Below the pieces are notes generated by a model. The model saw only the letters and a program-made list of their open reading frames with translations. It made no database searches and was not told the origin of the DNA. From Pontibacter oryzae (GTDB taxonomy: Bacteria; Bacteroidota; Bacteroidia; Cytophagales; Hymenobacteraceae), in contig NZ_QWGE01000003.1 in the NCBI RefSeq assembly GCF_003576375.1, positions 496,001-560,000 of the forward strand: a stretch of DNA of 64,000 nt, read 5' to 3'. Made by a program: the position numbers and the translations under genes. Each line of letters begins with the position of its first letter. Positions within the stretch are counted from its first letter, which is position 1. This document shows positions 35,388 to 45,117 of the stretch, one piece after another.

Positions 35388-37049
35388 ATGAAAAATATGC
35401 TAAAGTTGATGCTGTGCCTGCTAGCTTTCCTGAGTATGAGGCCAGTTAATGCGCAGGTAACGGCGCCAGTAGATTCTGCATCTGCACCTAAAGGGGCGCC
35501 TATAGTCTTGAACCGCGATACACTGTTCTATATTTACCACCCTGTAGGTTCCTTCAGCAAAGAAGAGCGGGCCGCAGCAATAAATAAGAGGGTGCTGCAG
35601 CTATCGGAAGAGCGTTTCCTGCAACCCGACTCTGTAAAGGTAGTTGAGAATGTGCTCAGTACAGACATTGCCTACATGGACCGTGTGCTGATGAGCATTA
35701 CAGAAGCAGACGCGGCAGCCGTATCGAGACCTCGAAAAGAGCTTGCCGAGTTATACGCGGGCAAAATTAAGCAGAGCACCATAGAGAAGGCGCGCCAATA
35801 CAGCCTACGCAGCATCCTGATCGAGATTGGCTTAGCCGTGCTAGTGCTTATTATATTCTTCTTTCTGGTAAAGTATGTTAACAAGCTTTTCCATTTAATT
35901 TTCCGGAAGATTGAAGAGCAGGAGAATAAGCGTTTGAAAGGGCTAAAGCTAAAAGATTACGAGATGCTAACGCCCGCACGCGAAGTGGCTGTGGTGCTAA
36001 CTGTAGCCAAGTTCCTGCGGTTAATCGTCATGTTTGTGATGATTTACATTCTGCTACCTATCCTGTTCAGTATTTTCCCTTGGACGGAGGGCTATGCCGA
36101 TACCCTGCTGCTGTATATCCTAAATCCGCTCCGCAACATAGGTATGGGGCTGATAAACTACATCCCGAACCTGCTCACTATACTTGTGATTGTAGTGGTA
36201 ACGCACTACGTGGTAAAATTCCTTCGATTCTTGGCCGGAGAGGTGGAGAGTGGCAAACTGGAGGTTCCGGGGTTTTATAAAGACTGGTCAAAACCAACCT
36301 ACAACATTGTGCGCTTCCTGCTTTATGCATTCATGTTTGTAGTGATTTGGCCATACTTGCCGGGCTCTGACTCAGCAGTATTCCAGGGTGTGTCGGTATT
36401 TTTGGGTATACTCTTCTCGCTGGGCTCCTCATCAGCTATAGCAAACATGGTGGCGGGCCTGGTGCTTACCTACATGCGCTCCTTCAAATTGGGCGATAGA
36501 ATTAAGATAGGAGAGATCTCGGGCGATGTGATCGAGAAAACACTGTTGGTAACGCGGGTGCGCACCACTAAAAATGAGGACATAACTATCCCGAACGCCA
36601 TGATCTTGAACAACCATACTACAAACTTTACTACCTGCAGTGAGCAAAGCGAAAAAGGACTGGTATTGCATACCACAGTTACCATTGGCTACGACGTGCC
36701 TTGGCCGAAGGTGCATCAGGCGTTGATAGATGCTGCGTTGGCCACGCCCAATATAGAAAAAACGCCACAGCCATTCGTGCTACAAACCAGCCTTGATGAT
36801 TTTTATGTGAGCTACCAATTAAATGCTTATACTTTTGCTGCCAGTAAGATGGCTGCCACATACTCCGGTATTCACCAAAACATACAAGACAAGTTTAACG
36901 AAGCCGGTATAGAGATACTGTCGCCTCACTACCGTGCCCAACGCGATGGCAACATGGTAACTATACCGGCGCATTATTTACCTAATGATTACCAAGCGCC
37001 AAGCTTCAAGATAGAACAAGTAAAAGCAGAGGTAGCCATGCATAGCTAA
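35388..37049 (+). CDS. MscS-type mechanosensitive channel
   Basis: A 553-residue protein with a signal peptide (residues 1-22, ending VNAQ), a periplasmic linker with a predicted helix (about 55-130), and three to four membrane segments from about 140 to 365. The pore-lining helix and following beta domain show the MscS pattern: LGSSSAIANMVAGLVLTYMRSFKLGDRI (in part, about 345-372), then GDVIEKTLLVTRVRTTKNEDITIPNAMIL (in part). It opens under membrane tension to release solutes in hypo-osmotic shock. It is a single gene. Confidence 0.9.
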   Translation: MKNMLKLMLCLLAFLSMRPVNAQVTAPVDSASAPKGAPIVLNRDTLFYIYHPVGSFSKEERAAAINKRVLQLSEERFLQPDSVKVVENVLSTDIAYMDRVLMSITEADAAAVSRPRKELAELYAGKIKQSTIEKARQYSLRSILIEIGLAVLVLIIFFFLVKYVNKLFHLIFRKIEEQENKRLKGLKLKDYEMLTPAREVAVVLTVAKFLRLIVMFVMIYILLPILFSIFPWTEGYADTLLLYILNPLRNIGMGLINYIPNLLTILVIVVVTHYVVKFLRFLAGEVESGKLEVPGFYKDWSKPTYNIVRFLLYAFMFVVIWPYLPGSDSAVFQGVSVFLGILFSLGSSSAIANMVAGLVLTYMRSFKLGDRIKIGEISGDVIEKTLLVTRVRTTKNEDITIPNAMILNNHTTNFTTCSEQSEKGLVLHTTVTIGYDVPWPKVHQALIDAALATPNIEKTPQPFVLQTSLDDFYVSYQLNAYTFAASKMAATYSGIHQNIQDKFNEAGIEILSPHYRAQRDGNMVTIPAHYLPNDYQAPSFKIEQVKAEVAMHS

Positions 37050-37582
37050 ATGCAACATACATATTAACCCTGTCTCAGCATAGCACCAAGGCAAGGATTT
37101 GAAATGTAAGGTACATCAAACCTAATAATAGCCCTGGCAGCATATACAGCTAGCCTGGTCAAAGCTCTTAAAAGTCTTTAATTTTAAAAGTTATGTTAAG
37201 TATTGCATGCGCCAAAGCTGTTGAAAAGTCTACCTTCTTCAGAGGTTCGCTTTAAAATGTCATGCATTAGGTTTGCTTGGTAATCAAGGCAAATTCGTCC
37301 AATTAGATTTAGCAGCTTACTGCTTTTTGAGAAGGTTATACACTAAGGTTTCAGTTCTTTACATAGAGTATAAGACCTTTAGCCAAAGTGTAATATTCAG
37401 CTGCCCGACCCGACGTATACAAACAAGGGCTTACTTATACAAAGCAATAGGAAAGAAGAATCGAGCAAAGAAAAAATAAAGCAACTACTGACTGTTGAAA
37501 CCAGCCATGATGGCAGGGCAACTAAAAAGAAGACCAGCAACATCATAAAGGCAAGCTAAAGGTACTCATACCACCTGTCGGG

Positions 37583-37612
37583 ATAGCCTCGCTATATGCG
37601 AGGCTATTCTTT
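37583..37612 (+). terminator. Hairpin terminator in spacer
   Basis: Stem 37583-37592 pairs perfectly with 37598-37607 around a TATAT loop; TCTTTTTAT follows. No intact gene lies directly upstream, so what it terminates is unclear. Confidence 0.7.
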
Positions 37613-37696
37613 TTATGCCAATTGCAGAGGGCGTACTTTTGATGGCCTGGGCTAATGTTTAGCAATTGATAGCCTGCAGCGTGCGCAAAAAATACG

Positions 37697-37704
37697 TACC
37701 TTTG
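37697..37704 (+). promoter_or_regulatory. TAnnTTTG promoter element for exporter gene
   Basis: TACCTTTG lies 21 bp before the ATG at 37726 and matches the Bacteroidota -7 element. Confidence 0.5.
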
Positions 37705-37725
37705 CCGAATTGTAGTTGCCGGATC

Positions 37726-40236
37726 ATGTGGAATAAGATTGCCATTTTTATTATTAAGAATAGGCTGAGGCTGATGCTAGTCTTAGCCGTGCTTACTGCG
37801 TTTATGGCCTACCATGCCAGAAACGTAGAAATGTCGTACGACTTTGCCAACGTGGTAAGCCCCAACGACCCAGATATGCAGTATTTTACCCGCTTTAAGG
37901 AGACATTCGGCGAAGACGGGAACGTGCTGGTGGTAGGCATGCAGGATAACAGCATCTACAAGCTGCAAAAGTTTAAGCAACTACAGCAACTCACCCAAGA
38001 CCTTAGCCAGGTAGAAGGCGTGAAAAGCGTAATAGCCTTGCCAAACCTAGTGCAGGTAGTAAAGGACACTGAGGCACGCAAATTCATCACCCGCAATATC
38101 TTCGAGCCTTTTCCTACATCGCAGCCAGAGTTGGATAGCTTGCTGCAGGTAGTTAGCAACCAGAACTTCTACGAAGGGCAGATAATTAATCCTAAAACTG
38201 GAGCCACGCTACTGGCTATCACTGTAGAGCCTGCATACCTAAATTCGGTGCGCCGCGTGGAGGTGATGGACAATATCTCCGGGCTTACAGAGCAGTTCAC
38301 AAAAGACACGAAGGTACAGCTGCACTATGCGGGCCTGCCATACGTGCGCGCCGTGATGACGACCAAGGTTGCCTCCGAGATGAAGCTGTTCCTGGTGCTG
38401 GCGTTGCTGGTAACGGCCGTAACACTGTTTATCTTCTTCCGTTCGTTCTTTGCCGTGTTCATCCCAATGCTGGTTATCAGCGTGGTGGTGGTATGGGTAT
38501 TAGGCATCATCTCACTATTCGGCTTTAAAATATCGCTATTAACCGGCCTTATTCCGTCCATTATCGTAGTTATCGGCATCCCGAACACAACCTACCTGCT
38601 AGCGCGCTACCATTTCGATTACCGCCGCCACGGCAACAAGATACTGGCCCTTTCGCGAGTTATCAGCAAAATCGGTTTGGTAAATCTGGTGAATAACACT
38701 ACCACGGCTATTGGCTTTATCGTGTTTACGTTCACGCACATTGCCATACTTTATGAGTTTGGTATGGTGGCAGGTATAAACATCTTCGTTACCTTTTTTA
38801 TAAGTATGATCTTGGTGCCGGCAGCTTTCTCCTACTTGCCGCCGCCCACTGAGCGCCAGTTGCGCCACCTCGATGCTAAACCGCTGAACAAGCTACTCGA
38901 GTTCTTCGATTTTATAGTGCACCGCAAACGCCCGCTGGTATACTTCTTCCTGGCGGTTATACTTGGCCTTTCGTTCTGGGGCATCTATAAGGTAAAAACG
39001 GTGTCTTATATGGTGGATGACCTGCCGGAGGAAAGCAGCGTGAACGCCGACCTCGCCTTTTTTGAGCAGCACTTTAACGGTGTGATGCCACTGGAGATTA
39101 TCGTGGACACAGGTATTAAGCAAGGTGTGATGCGCCTGCCGAACCTGCGCAAACTAGCGGAGCTTGAAGATTTCCTGCACACGCAGCCCATACTTTCCGC
39201 ACCAATCTCGGTAGCAGGATTGGTCAAAACGGCTACGCAGGCATTTTACGAAGGAGACCCGAACTCGTACCGCTTGCCCGATAATACCGAGCGCAACTTT
39301 ATCTTTAGCTACCTGGCGCGGCAAAATGACGAGGCCAACCAAAAGCTGCTGCGTGCCTTCGTGGATAGCACCGGCCAGCGCGCGCGCATCTCACTGAAGG
39401 TGGCAGACGTAGGCTCACGCCAACTTGATACGCTCATCAACAAAAGAATAAAACCACAGCTGCGCGAGATCTACGGCGGTGAAGGCGTAACGGAAACTGA
39501 CGAAGGCAATACCATGCGCTTCATCCGCGATGATAGCGGCGCTGAAACTACCGTGAACCTGACTGGCACCACGCTGTTATTCATCAAAGGAAACCAGTAC
39601 CTTATTAACAACCTGCGTTCTAGTTTGCTACTAGCTTTTGTGTTGGTAACTCTTATCATTGCTCTGTTGTTTAAGTCTTTCAGGGTAGTTGCTATATCTT
39701 TGATTCCTAACATGATACCGCTTGTAATAGCTGGTGGTTTAATGGGGCTTTTCAATATTCCGCTGAAGCCTAGTACTGCGCTTATTTTTAGTATTGCACT
39801 AGGTATTGCCATCGACGATTCTATTCACTTTCTGGCAAAGTATAGAACCGAGCTGCTGGCCAACGGCTTCAACGTGAGCAAGGCCATTACGAACAGTTTA
39901 ATAGAGGCGGGCACAAGTATGATTTATACTTCGCTGATACTGTTCTTTGGTTTCGTTATCTTCGCCTTCTCGGAGTTTGGCGGCACGAAAGCGCTGGGCA
40001 TACTCATGTCGGTGAGCTTGCTGATTGCATTGTTCACGAACCTGATTATCTTGCCAACCTTGCTGATGAGTTTCGACAGTGGCAAGTACATACACGAACC
40101 AGATGCCCTGATAGAGGGTTATGAAGAATATTACGATGAAGACAGCGACGCCGAGCTGGATTTGGCTCAGCTGCGCCTGAAATTAGATCAAGAGGAAGAC
40201 AATAAACCTGAAAATGGTAAAGTACAACGAGTATAA
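37726..40236 (+). CDS. MMPL/RND family exporter
   Basis: An 836-residue membrane protein with the two-fold RND layout: an N-terminal membrane helix, a periplasmic loop, a bundle of five to six helices (about 205-375), a second periplasmic loop, and a final bundle (about 630-790). The SSD/MMPL-type segment ALGIAIDDSIHFLAKYRTE (about 692-710) is clear. It belongs to the hopanoid/lipid-exporter side of the family, and probably moves lipids or other hydrophobic molecules using proton flow. ATG 37726 is preferred because it follows the promoter element. Its end overlaps ileS by 23 bp, so both are probably on one mRNA. Confidence 0.88.
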   Translation: MWNKIAIFIIKNRLRLMLVLAVLTAFMAYHARNVEMSYDFANVVSPNDPDMQYFTRFKETFGEDGNVLVVGMQDNSIYKLQKFKQLQQLTQDLSQVEGVKSVIALPNLVQVVKDTEARKFITRNIFEPFPTSQPELDSLLQVVSNQNFYEGQIINPKTGATLLAITVEPAYLNSVRRVEVMDNISGLTEQFTKDTKVQLHYAGLPYVRAVMTTKVASEMKLFLVLALLVTAVTLFIFFRSFFAVFIPMLVISVVVVWVLGIISLFGFKISLLTGLIPSIIVVIGIPNTTYLLARYHFDYRRHGNKILALSRVISKIGLVNLVNNTTTAIGFIVFTFTHIAILYEFGMVAGINIFVTFFISMILVPAAFSYLPPPTERQLRHLDAKPLNKLLEFFDFIVHRKRPLVYFFLAVILGLSFWGIYKVKTVSYMVDDLPEESSVNADLAFFEQHFNGVMPLEIIVDTGIKQGVMRLPNLRKLAELEDFLHTQPILSAPISVAGLVKTATQAFYEGDPNSYRLPDNTERNFIFSYLARQNDEANQKLLRAFVDSTGQRARISLKVADVGSRQLDTLINKRIKPQLREIYGGEGVTETDEGNTMRFIRDDSGAETTVNLTGTTLLFIKGNQYLINNLRSSLLLAFVLVTLIIALLFKSFRVVAISLIPNMIPLVIAGGLMGLFNIPLKPSTALIFSIALGIAIDDSIHFLAKYRTELLANGFNVSKAITNSLIEAGTSMIYTSLILFFGFVIFAFSEFGGTKALGILMSVSLLIALFTNLIILPTLLMSFDSGKYIHEPDALIEGYEEYYDEDSDAELDLAQLRLKLDQEEDNKPENGKVQRV

Positions 40237-43200
40237 GAACCTGAACTACGCTAAGGTAGGTGAAGATGTGCTAGCATTCTGGAAGCAGAACAACATCTTC
40301 GAAAGATCGGTGGCTACCCGCGAGGGCAACACGCCGTTTGTGTTTTACGAGGGCCCGCCTTCAGCTAACGGTACGCCGGGCATCCACCACGTGATGGCCC
40401 GTGCCGTGAAAGATATTTTCTGCCGCTACAAAACCCTGAAAGGCTTCCAGGTAAACCGCAAAGGCGGCTGGGACACACACGGCCTTCCGGTAGAGCTACA
40501 GGTAGAAAAGGAGCTGGGCATCACCAAAGAGGATATCGGCAAGAAGATTACGGTAGAGGAGTATAACCAGCGCTGCCGCGAAACGGTCATGCGTTTTAAA
40601 TCGCAGTGGGATACCCTGACCGAGCAAATGGGCTACTGGGTAGACCTGAACAACCCGTACGTAACCTTCGAGAACGAGTACATCGAGTCGTGCTGGGCGC
40701 TGCTGCGCAAGCTTTACGACAAGGGCTACCTGTATAAGGGCTATACTATTCAGCCATTCTCGCCGGCTGCCGGCACCGGCCTGAGCTCGCACGAGCTGAA
40801 CCAGCCGGGCTGCTACAAAATGGTAAAAGATACTACCATCGTGGCGAAGTTCGAGGTGAAGAAGATAACCCGCAACATGTTTCTGTTCGAGCATGAGGAA
40901 GAGAAAACATACTTCCTGGCCTGGACAACAACCCCCTGGACGCTGCCAGCCAACACTGGCCTTGCCGTGGGCAAGAACATCAAGTATGTAAAAGTCCGGA
41001 CCTACAACCCGTATACTTTTGAGCCGATTTCGGTTATACTTGCCAAGGATCTGGTAAGCCGTTACTTCAACTCGAAAGCCGCTGACCTGGCCCTAACCGA
41101 CTATAGCTCCGGCGATAAGCTGATTCCTTTCAAAGTTGTGGAGGAGTTCCTGGGCAGCGACCTGGCAGGCGTGGAGTATCACCAGCTGATGCCATACGTG
41201 CAGCCTGAGAAGCCAGCCTTCCGCGTGATCATCGGGGATTATGTAACTACAGAGGATGGTACCGGTATCGTGCACATCTCACCGACATTTGGTGCCGATG
41301 ATGCCCGCGTAGCTGCCCAAAACGACATCCCGGCGCTGCTGGTAATGGACGAGAACGGCAAGCCAGGCCCGATTGTGGACCGCCAGGGCCGCTTTGTGCC
41401 GGAGATAACAGACTTTGCCGGCATGTACGTGAAGAATTACGACGGCCAGGACGAGTCTGCCCCGGACTACAAGCCAACCGACGTACTGATCGCCATTAAA
41501 CTGAAAGAAGAAGGCAAAGCCTTTAAAGTAGAGAAATACGAGCACACCTACCCGCACTGCTGGCGTACCGATAAACCGGTGCTATACTACCCGCTGGATA
41601 GCTGGTTCATCAAAACCACAGCCGTAAAGGATAGACTGATCGAACTGAATAAAACCATCAACTGGAAACCGGAGTCTACGGGTTCAGGCCGATTCGGTAA
41701 CTGGCTCGAAAACCTGGTTGACTGGAACCTGTCGCGCTCGCGCTACTGGGGCACACCGCTGCCTATCTGGCGTACCGAGGACGGTGAGGAGGAAATCTGC
41801 ATCGGCTCTATTGCCGAGCTGACCGAAGAAATTGGCAGAGCCGTAGATGCTGGCGTAATGGACGAGGCCGTAGAGGTAAAAGACCTGCACCGCCCGTATG
41901 TGGACAACATCATCCTGCTAAGCAAGTCTGGCAAGCCAATGTACAGAGAGACAGACCTTATCGACGTTTGGTTCGACTCTGGCGCGATGCCTTATGCACA
42001 GTGGCATTACCCGCTCGAGAATGAAGAGCAGTTCCAGAAAAACTTCCCGGCAGACTTTATCGCAGAAGGCGTTGACCAGACACGCGGCTGGTTCTTTACC
42101 TTGCACGCGCTGGCCGTAATGCTGGAAGATAGCGTAGCCTATAAAAACGTAATCGCCAACGGCCTGGTGCTCGACAAGAACGGCAATAAGATGAGCAAGC
42201 GCCTTGGTAACGCTATCGACCCGTTCGAGATGATCGGCCAGTATGGCCCGGACGCCGTGCGCTGGTACATGATCGCGAACGCGCCGCCTTGGGATAACCT
42301 GAAGTTTAACCCGGACGGGGTGGTAGAGACGCAGCGCCGCTTCTTCGGTACCTTACAGAACACCTACTCGTTCTTCGCGCTTTACGCTAACCTGGATAAC
42401 TTTACCTATTCCGAAGCAGATGTGCCGATGGCGCAGCGCACCGAGTCGGACCGTTGGATCATTTCTAAGCTAAATACCCTGATTCAGGATGTGGATGCGA
42501 ATTACGCGGATTACGACCCAACCCGTGCCGCCCGAGCCATCCAGGATTTTGTGGTAGACGACCTGAGTAACTGGTATGTGCGCCTTAACCGCAAACGTTT
42601 CTGGAAAGGTGAGTATAACACCGATAAGATTGCCGCTTACCAAACGCTTTATACTTGCTTGGAAGTGATTGCGAAACTGGCCGCGCCAATTGCGCCGTTC
42701 TATACCGAGCAACTGTACCGCGACCTGAACGCCGTGAGCAACAAGCACACTGAGGAGTCGGTGCACCTGGCATACTATCCGGAGGTTAACCACGAGGACA
42801 TCAACAAGGACCTGGAAGAGCGCATGCAACTGGCCCAGACTGTTTCCTCTTTGGTGCACTCGCTGCGCAAGAAGGAGATGATAAAAGTACGCCAGCCGCT
42901 GCAGCGCATACTTATACCTGTGCTGAACGATAAAATGCGCACGCAGATAGATGCCGTAGCCGACCTGATCCTGAGCGAGGTGAACGTGAAGACGATCGAG
43001 TACATCGATGACACGTCGGGCATCCTGGTGAAGAAGATCAAGCCGAACTTTAAGAAGCTGGGTCAGGTTTTCGGGCCGAAGATGAAGCTGGTTGCCGCCG
43101 CCGTGCAGCGCATGGACCAAAACGACATCGCCCACCTGGAGCGCGAAGGAGGTTTCGAGATCATGCTGAACGAGGAAGAAACAGCCATACTTACGCCAGA

Positions 43201-43570
43201 CGATGTAGAGATCTCGTCGGAGGATATACCGGGTTGGCTGGTAGCCAACGAAGGCAGGCTAACCGTGGCTTTGGATATTACGCTAACCGAGGAGCTGAAG
43301 CAGGAAGGCATTGCCCGTGACCTGGTAAACCGTATCCAAAACCTGCGCAAAGACAGCAACCTGGAGGTACAGGACAAGATCCATATCCTGCTGCAGCGCA
43401 CAGAGCCTGCCGTGATGCAAGCCGTAGAAAACTACAGCAGCTACATTTGTGCCGAAACGCAGGCCCTCAGCCTGGATACAGTAGACGAGCTCGAAAATGC
43501 CACCTTGCTTGATATCGATGATTATAAAGTATACATCCATATCCAGACGGAGCGAAGCACGATCATCTAA
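40214..43570 (+). CDS. ileS: Isoleucine--tRNA ligase, type 2-like, with swapped GIHH signature
   Basis: An 1118-residue class I synthetase. Length (normal type 1 enzymes have about 940) and the KMSKR motif at 659-663 (type 1 has KMSKS) point to the eukaryote-like IleRS2 group. The HIGH motif position reads GIHH (residues 56-59, in ANGTPGIHHVMAR), i.e. the first and third residues are swapped relative to HxGH. The editing domain lies at about 190-390 (TTTPWTLPANTGLAVG). The swap is known from mupirocin hyper-resistant IleRS2 enzymes. The gene overlaps the upstream exporter by 23 bp. A strong terminator follows. Confidence 0.95.
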   Translation: MVKYNEYKNLNYAKVGEDVLAFWKQNNIFERSVATREGNTPFVFYEGPPSANGTPGIHHVMARAVKDIFCRYKTLKGFQVNRKGGWDTHGLPVELQVEKELGITKEDIGKKITVEEYNQRCRETVMRFKSQWDTLTEQMGYWVDLNNPYVTFENEYIESCWALLRKLYDKGYLYKGYTIQPFSPAAGTGLSSHELNQPGCYKMVKDTTIVAKFEVKKITRNMFLFEHEEEKTYFLAWTTTPWTLPANTGLAVGKNIKYVKVRTYNPYTFEPISVILAKDLVSRYFNSKAADLALTDYSSGDKLIPFKVVEEFLGSDLAGVEYHQLMPYVQPEKPAFRVIIGDYVTTEDGTGIVHISPTFGADDARVAAQNDIPALLVMDENGKPGPIVDRQGRFVPEITDFAGMYVKNYDGQDESAPDYKPTDVLIAIKLKEEGKAFKVEKYEHTYPHCWRTDKPVLYYPLDSWFIKTTAVKDRLIELNKTINWKPESTGSGRFGNWLENLVDWNLSRSRYWGTPLPIWRTEDGEEEICIGSIAELTEEIGRAVDAGVMDEAVEVKDLHRPYVDNIILLSKSGKPMYRETDLIDVWFDSGAMPYAQWHYPLENEEQFQKNFPADFIAEGVDQTRGWFFTLHALAVMLEDSVAYKNVIANGLVLDKNGNKMSKRLGNAIDPFEMIGQYGPDAVRWYMIANAPPWDNLKFNPDGVVETQRRFFGTLQNTYSFFALYANLDNFTYSEADVPMAQRTESDRWIISKLNTLIQDVDANYADYDPTRAARAIQDFVVDDLSNWYVRLNRKRFWKGEYNTDKIAAYQTLYTCLEVIAKLAAPIAPFYTEQLYRDLNAVSNKHTEESVHLAYYPEVNHEDINKDLEERMQLAQTVSSLVHSLRKKEMIKVRQPLQRILIPVLNDKMRTQIDAVADLILSEVNVKTIEYIDDTSGILVKKIKPNFKKLGQVFGPKMKLVAAAVQRMDQNDIAHLEREGGFEIMLNEEETAILTPDDVEISSEDIPGWLVANEGRLTVALDITLTEELKQEGIARDLVNRIQNLRKDSNLEVQDKIHILLQRTEPAVMQAVENYSSYICAETQALSLDTVDELENATLLDIDDYKVYIHIQTERSTII

Positions 43571-43574
43571 ACCG

Positions 43575-43614
43575 AAAGCACCAGGAAACTAAAAGTGTTC
43601 CTGGTGCTTTTATA
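43575..43614 (+). terminator. Intrinsic terminator after ileS
   Basis: A perfect 13-bp stem (AAAGCACCAGGAA with TTCCTGGTGCTTT) around a 10-nt loop, running into TATACTTTTA. Confidence 0.88.
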
Positions 43615-43667
43615 CTTTTACAGAAGTATAAAAGCAGCGGCTGCGCAAAGTCGCTTAACTTACACAT

Positions 43668-44297
43668 ATGAAATACCTGAAATATTACCTGGCTGCACTG
43701 GCCGTTATACTTGTGGATCAGGCCGTGAAGCTGATCGTGCATTACAACATGGAAATGGGCATGCCTGGTGAGATACACCTGATCGGCGACTGGCTGAAGC
43801 TGCACTATACTTTAAATCCGGGTATGGCCTTTGGCGTGGAGCTAGGCTCCGATTACGGCAAACTTATTCTAACGCTGTTCCGGTTAGTAGCTATGTTCGG
43901 TATTAGTTACTATTTATACTATCTGGCTAAAGCTAAAGCACCAAAGGGCCTTATTTGGTGCATCGCACTTATACTTGGCGGTGCCATTGGCAACCTGGTA
44001 GACAGCACTTTTTACGGGGTTTGGTTTGATAACGCGCCTTACGGGGCCTCTACACCCTGGTTTCATGGGCAGGTAATTGATATGTTTTATGTGGATATCT
44101 GGGAGGGAATCGTGCCGAACTGGGTGCCTTTATTAGGTGGCAAGCCCATGTCTTTGTGGCCAATATTCAACGTAGCCGACTCAGCCATCTTTGTTGGTGT
44201 CTTACTGATTCTGTTTAATCAAAAGCGCTTTTTTGGTTACGACGAAGCACCAACTAAACACCGTAATACAACTATAGAGCAGGAGCAAGGCTTCTAA
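43668..44297 (+). CDS. lspA: Lipoprotein signal peptidase (signal peptidase II)
   Basis: A 209-residue inner-membrane aspartic protease that removes lipoprotein signal peptides. Four membrane segments are visible. The catalytic aspartates lie in GGAIGNLVDS (about 103-112) and NVADSAIFVG (about 168-177), and the family motifs VILVDQAVK and LNPGMAFG are present. It is longer than E. coli LspA (164) because of an extra loop after the first catalytic motif (GVWFDNAPYGASTPWFHG), as in other Bacteroidota. It serves the many lipoproteins seen in this window. Confidence 0.94.
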   Translation: MKYLKYYLAALAVILVDQAVKLIVHYNMEMGMPGEIHLIGDWLKLHYTLNPGMAFGVELGSDYGKLILTLFRLVAMFGISYYLYYLAKAKAPKGLIWCIALILGGAIGNLVDSTFYGVWFDNAPYGASTPWFHGQVIDMFYVDIWEGIVPNWVPLLGGKPMSLWPIFNVADSAIFVGVLLILFNQKRFFGYDEAPTKHRNTTIEQEQGF

Positions 44298-44314
44298 TAT
44301 AGCAGAAACTAAAT

Positions 44315-44351
44315 AAAAAAGCGGCTACCATACTCAGGTAGCCGCTTTTTT
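44315..44351. terminator. Bidirectional terminator between lspA and HAD gene
   Basis: A perfect 15-bp stem (AAAAAAGCGGCTACC with GGTAGCCGCTTTTTT) and 7-nt loop between convergent genes. Confidence 0.92.
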
Positions 44352-44383
44352 ATTTTAAGCCGGGATAAAATTTAAAAGATTGG

Positions 44384-44995
44384 TTACTGGGTTAAAACAC
44401 CCATCTCCTGTAAGGCAATTCGTAAGTTTTCCGGCGATGTGAAGTGGATTGATGTAATGCCAAGCGCTTCGGCGGCTTTAATATTGCGCAGGTTATCATC
44501 AATAAATACAGCCTCGCTCGGATGCACGCTGTAGCGGTTAAGTAACGTATGGTAGAAAGATGCAAATGGCTTTCTGTCTTTCTCGGTCCCAGAAACCACA
44601 ATGCCGTCAAACCAATTTAGGAAACTGTAACGCTCTTGAGCAATCGGAAATGTTTCAGCAGACCAGTTGGTAAGGGCATACAGGTTATACTTCTCGCTTG
44701 CTTTTATTTCTTTTAGTATATCTACAGTGCCGTTTATCGGGCCTCCCAGCATCTCGTCCCAGCGGCCATAAAACGCTTTTACATTCGTTTCATGCTCAGG
44801 AAATCGCTCTACCAGCATGTTAGTAGCCTCACGTAGCGGACGACCGGCATCCTGTTCTTCGTTCCAATCCGGAGTACAGATATTTTCCAGGAAATGATGC
44901 ATTTCAGCCTCATCATCAAATAACTTATGGTATAAATGGTGTGGGTTCCAGTCAATCAATACGGCGCCCAAATCAAAAATCACGGTTTTAATCAT
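44384..44995 (-). CDS. HAD family phosphatase
   Basis: A 203-residue haloacid-dehalogenase-like hydrolase. Motif I is FDLGAVLIDWNP (nucleophile D8, with the second Asp position occupied by Gly as in the YihX/epoxide-hydrolase-like group), motif II is ALTNWS (about 110-115), motif III includes the Lys in DRKPFASFY, and motif IV is FIDDNLRNI (about 166-174). Such enzymes dephosphorylate small sugar phosphates or nucleotides; the substrate is unknown. It is convergent with lspA. Confidence 0.9.
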   Translation of the reverse strand: MIKTVIFDLGAVLIDWNPHHLYHKLFDDEAEMHHFLENICTPDWNEEQDAGRPLREATNMLVERFPEHETNVKAFYGRWDEMLGGPINGTVDILKEIKASEKYNLYALTNWSAETFPIAQERYSFLNWFDGIVVSGTEKDRKPFASFYHTLLNRYSVHPSEAVFIDDNLRNIKAAEALGITSIHFTSPENLRIALQEMGVLTQ

Positions 44996-45117
44996 ATTCT
45001 AAATATAGCTTTTCAAAAATATACTTAAGGACCTAAATAAGAGCCATGCAATAGTGGTACCAGTCCGTATACTCCCGCAAAATGCTTATTTTTACCTAAA
45101 GCCCAAGTATAAACCCC

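Larger units (their letters stand above)
37050..37725. other. Long spacer with terminator and promoter
   Basis: This 676-bp spacer has no convincing gene. A perfect 10-bp hairpin with a T-rich tail at 37583-37612 (ATAGCCTCGC with GCGAGGCTAT) is a likely terminator. A TAnnTTTG element at 37697-37704 precedes the exporter gene. A 68-residue frame at 37273-37479 is judged chance. A stop-free stretch of about 55 codons ending near 37560 reads protein-like but has no start codon. Confidence 0.5.

Noticed and set aside
37273..37479. 68-residue frame in the spacer before the MMPL exporter gene
   Set aside because: Composition is not protein-like and no promoter or motif supports it.
37390..37560. 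Stop-free stretch of about 55 codons ending in a Lys-rich tail
   Set aside because: No start codon and no recognisable family; possibly a remnant but too weak to report as a gene.
42470..43135. 221-residue minus-strand frame inside ileS
   Set aside because: Antisense shadow of the IleRS gene with low-complexity His/Leu/Val content.
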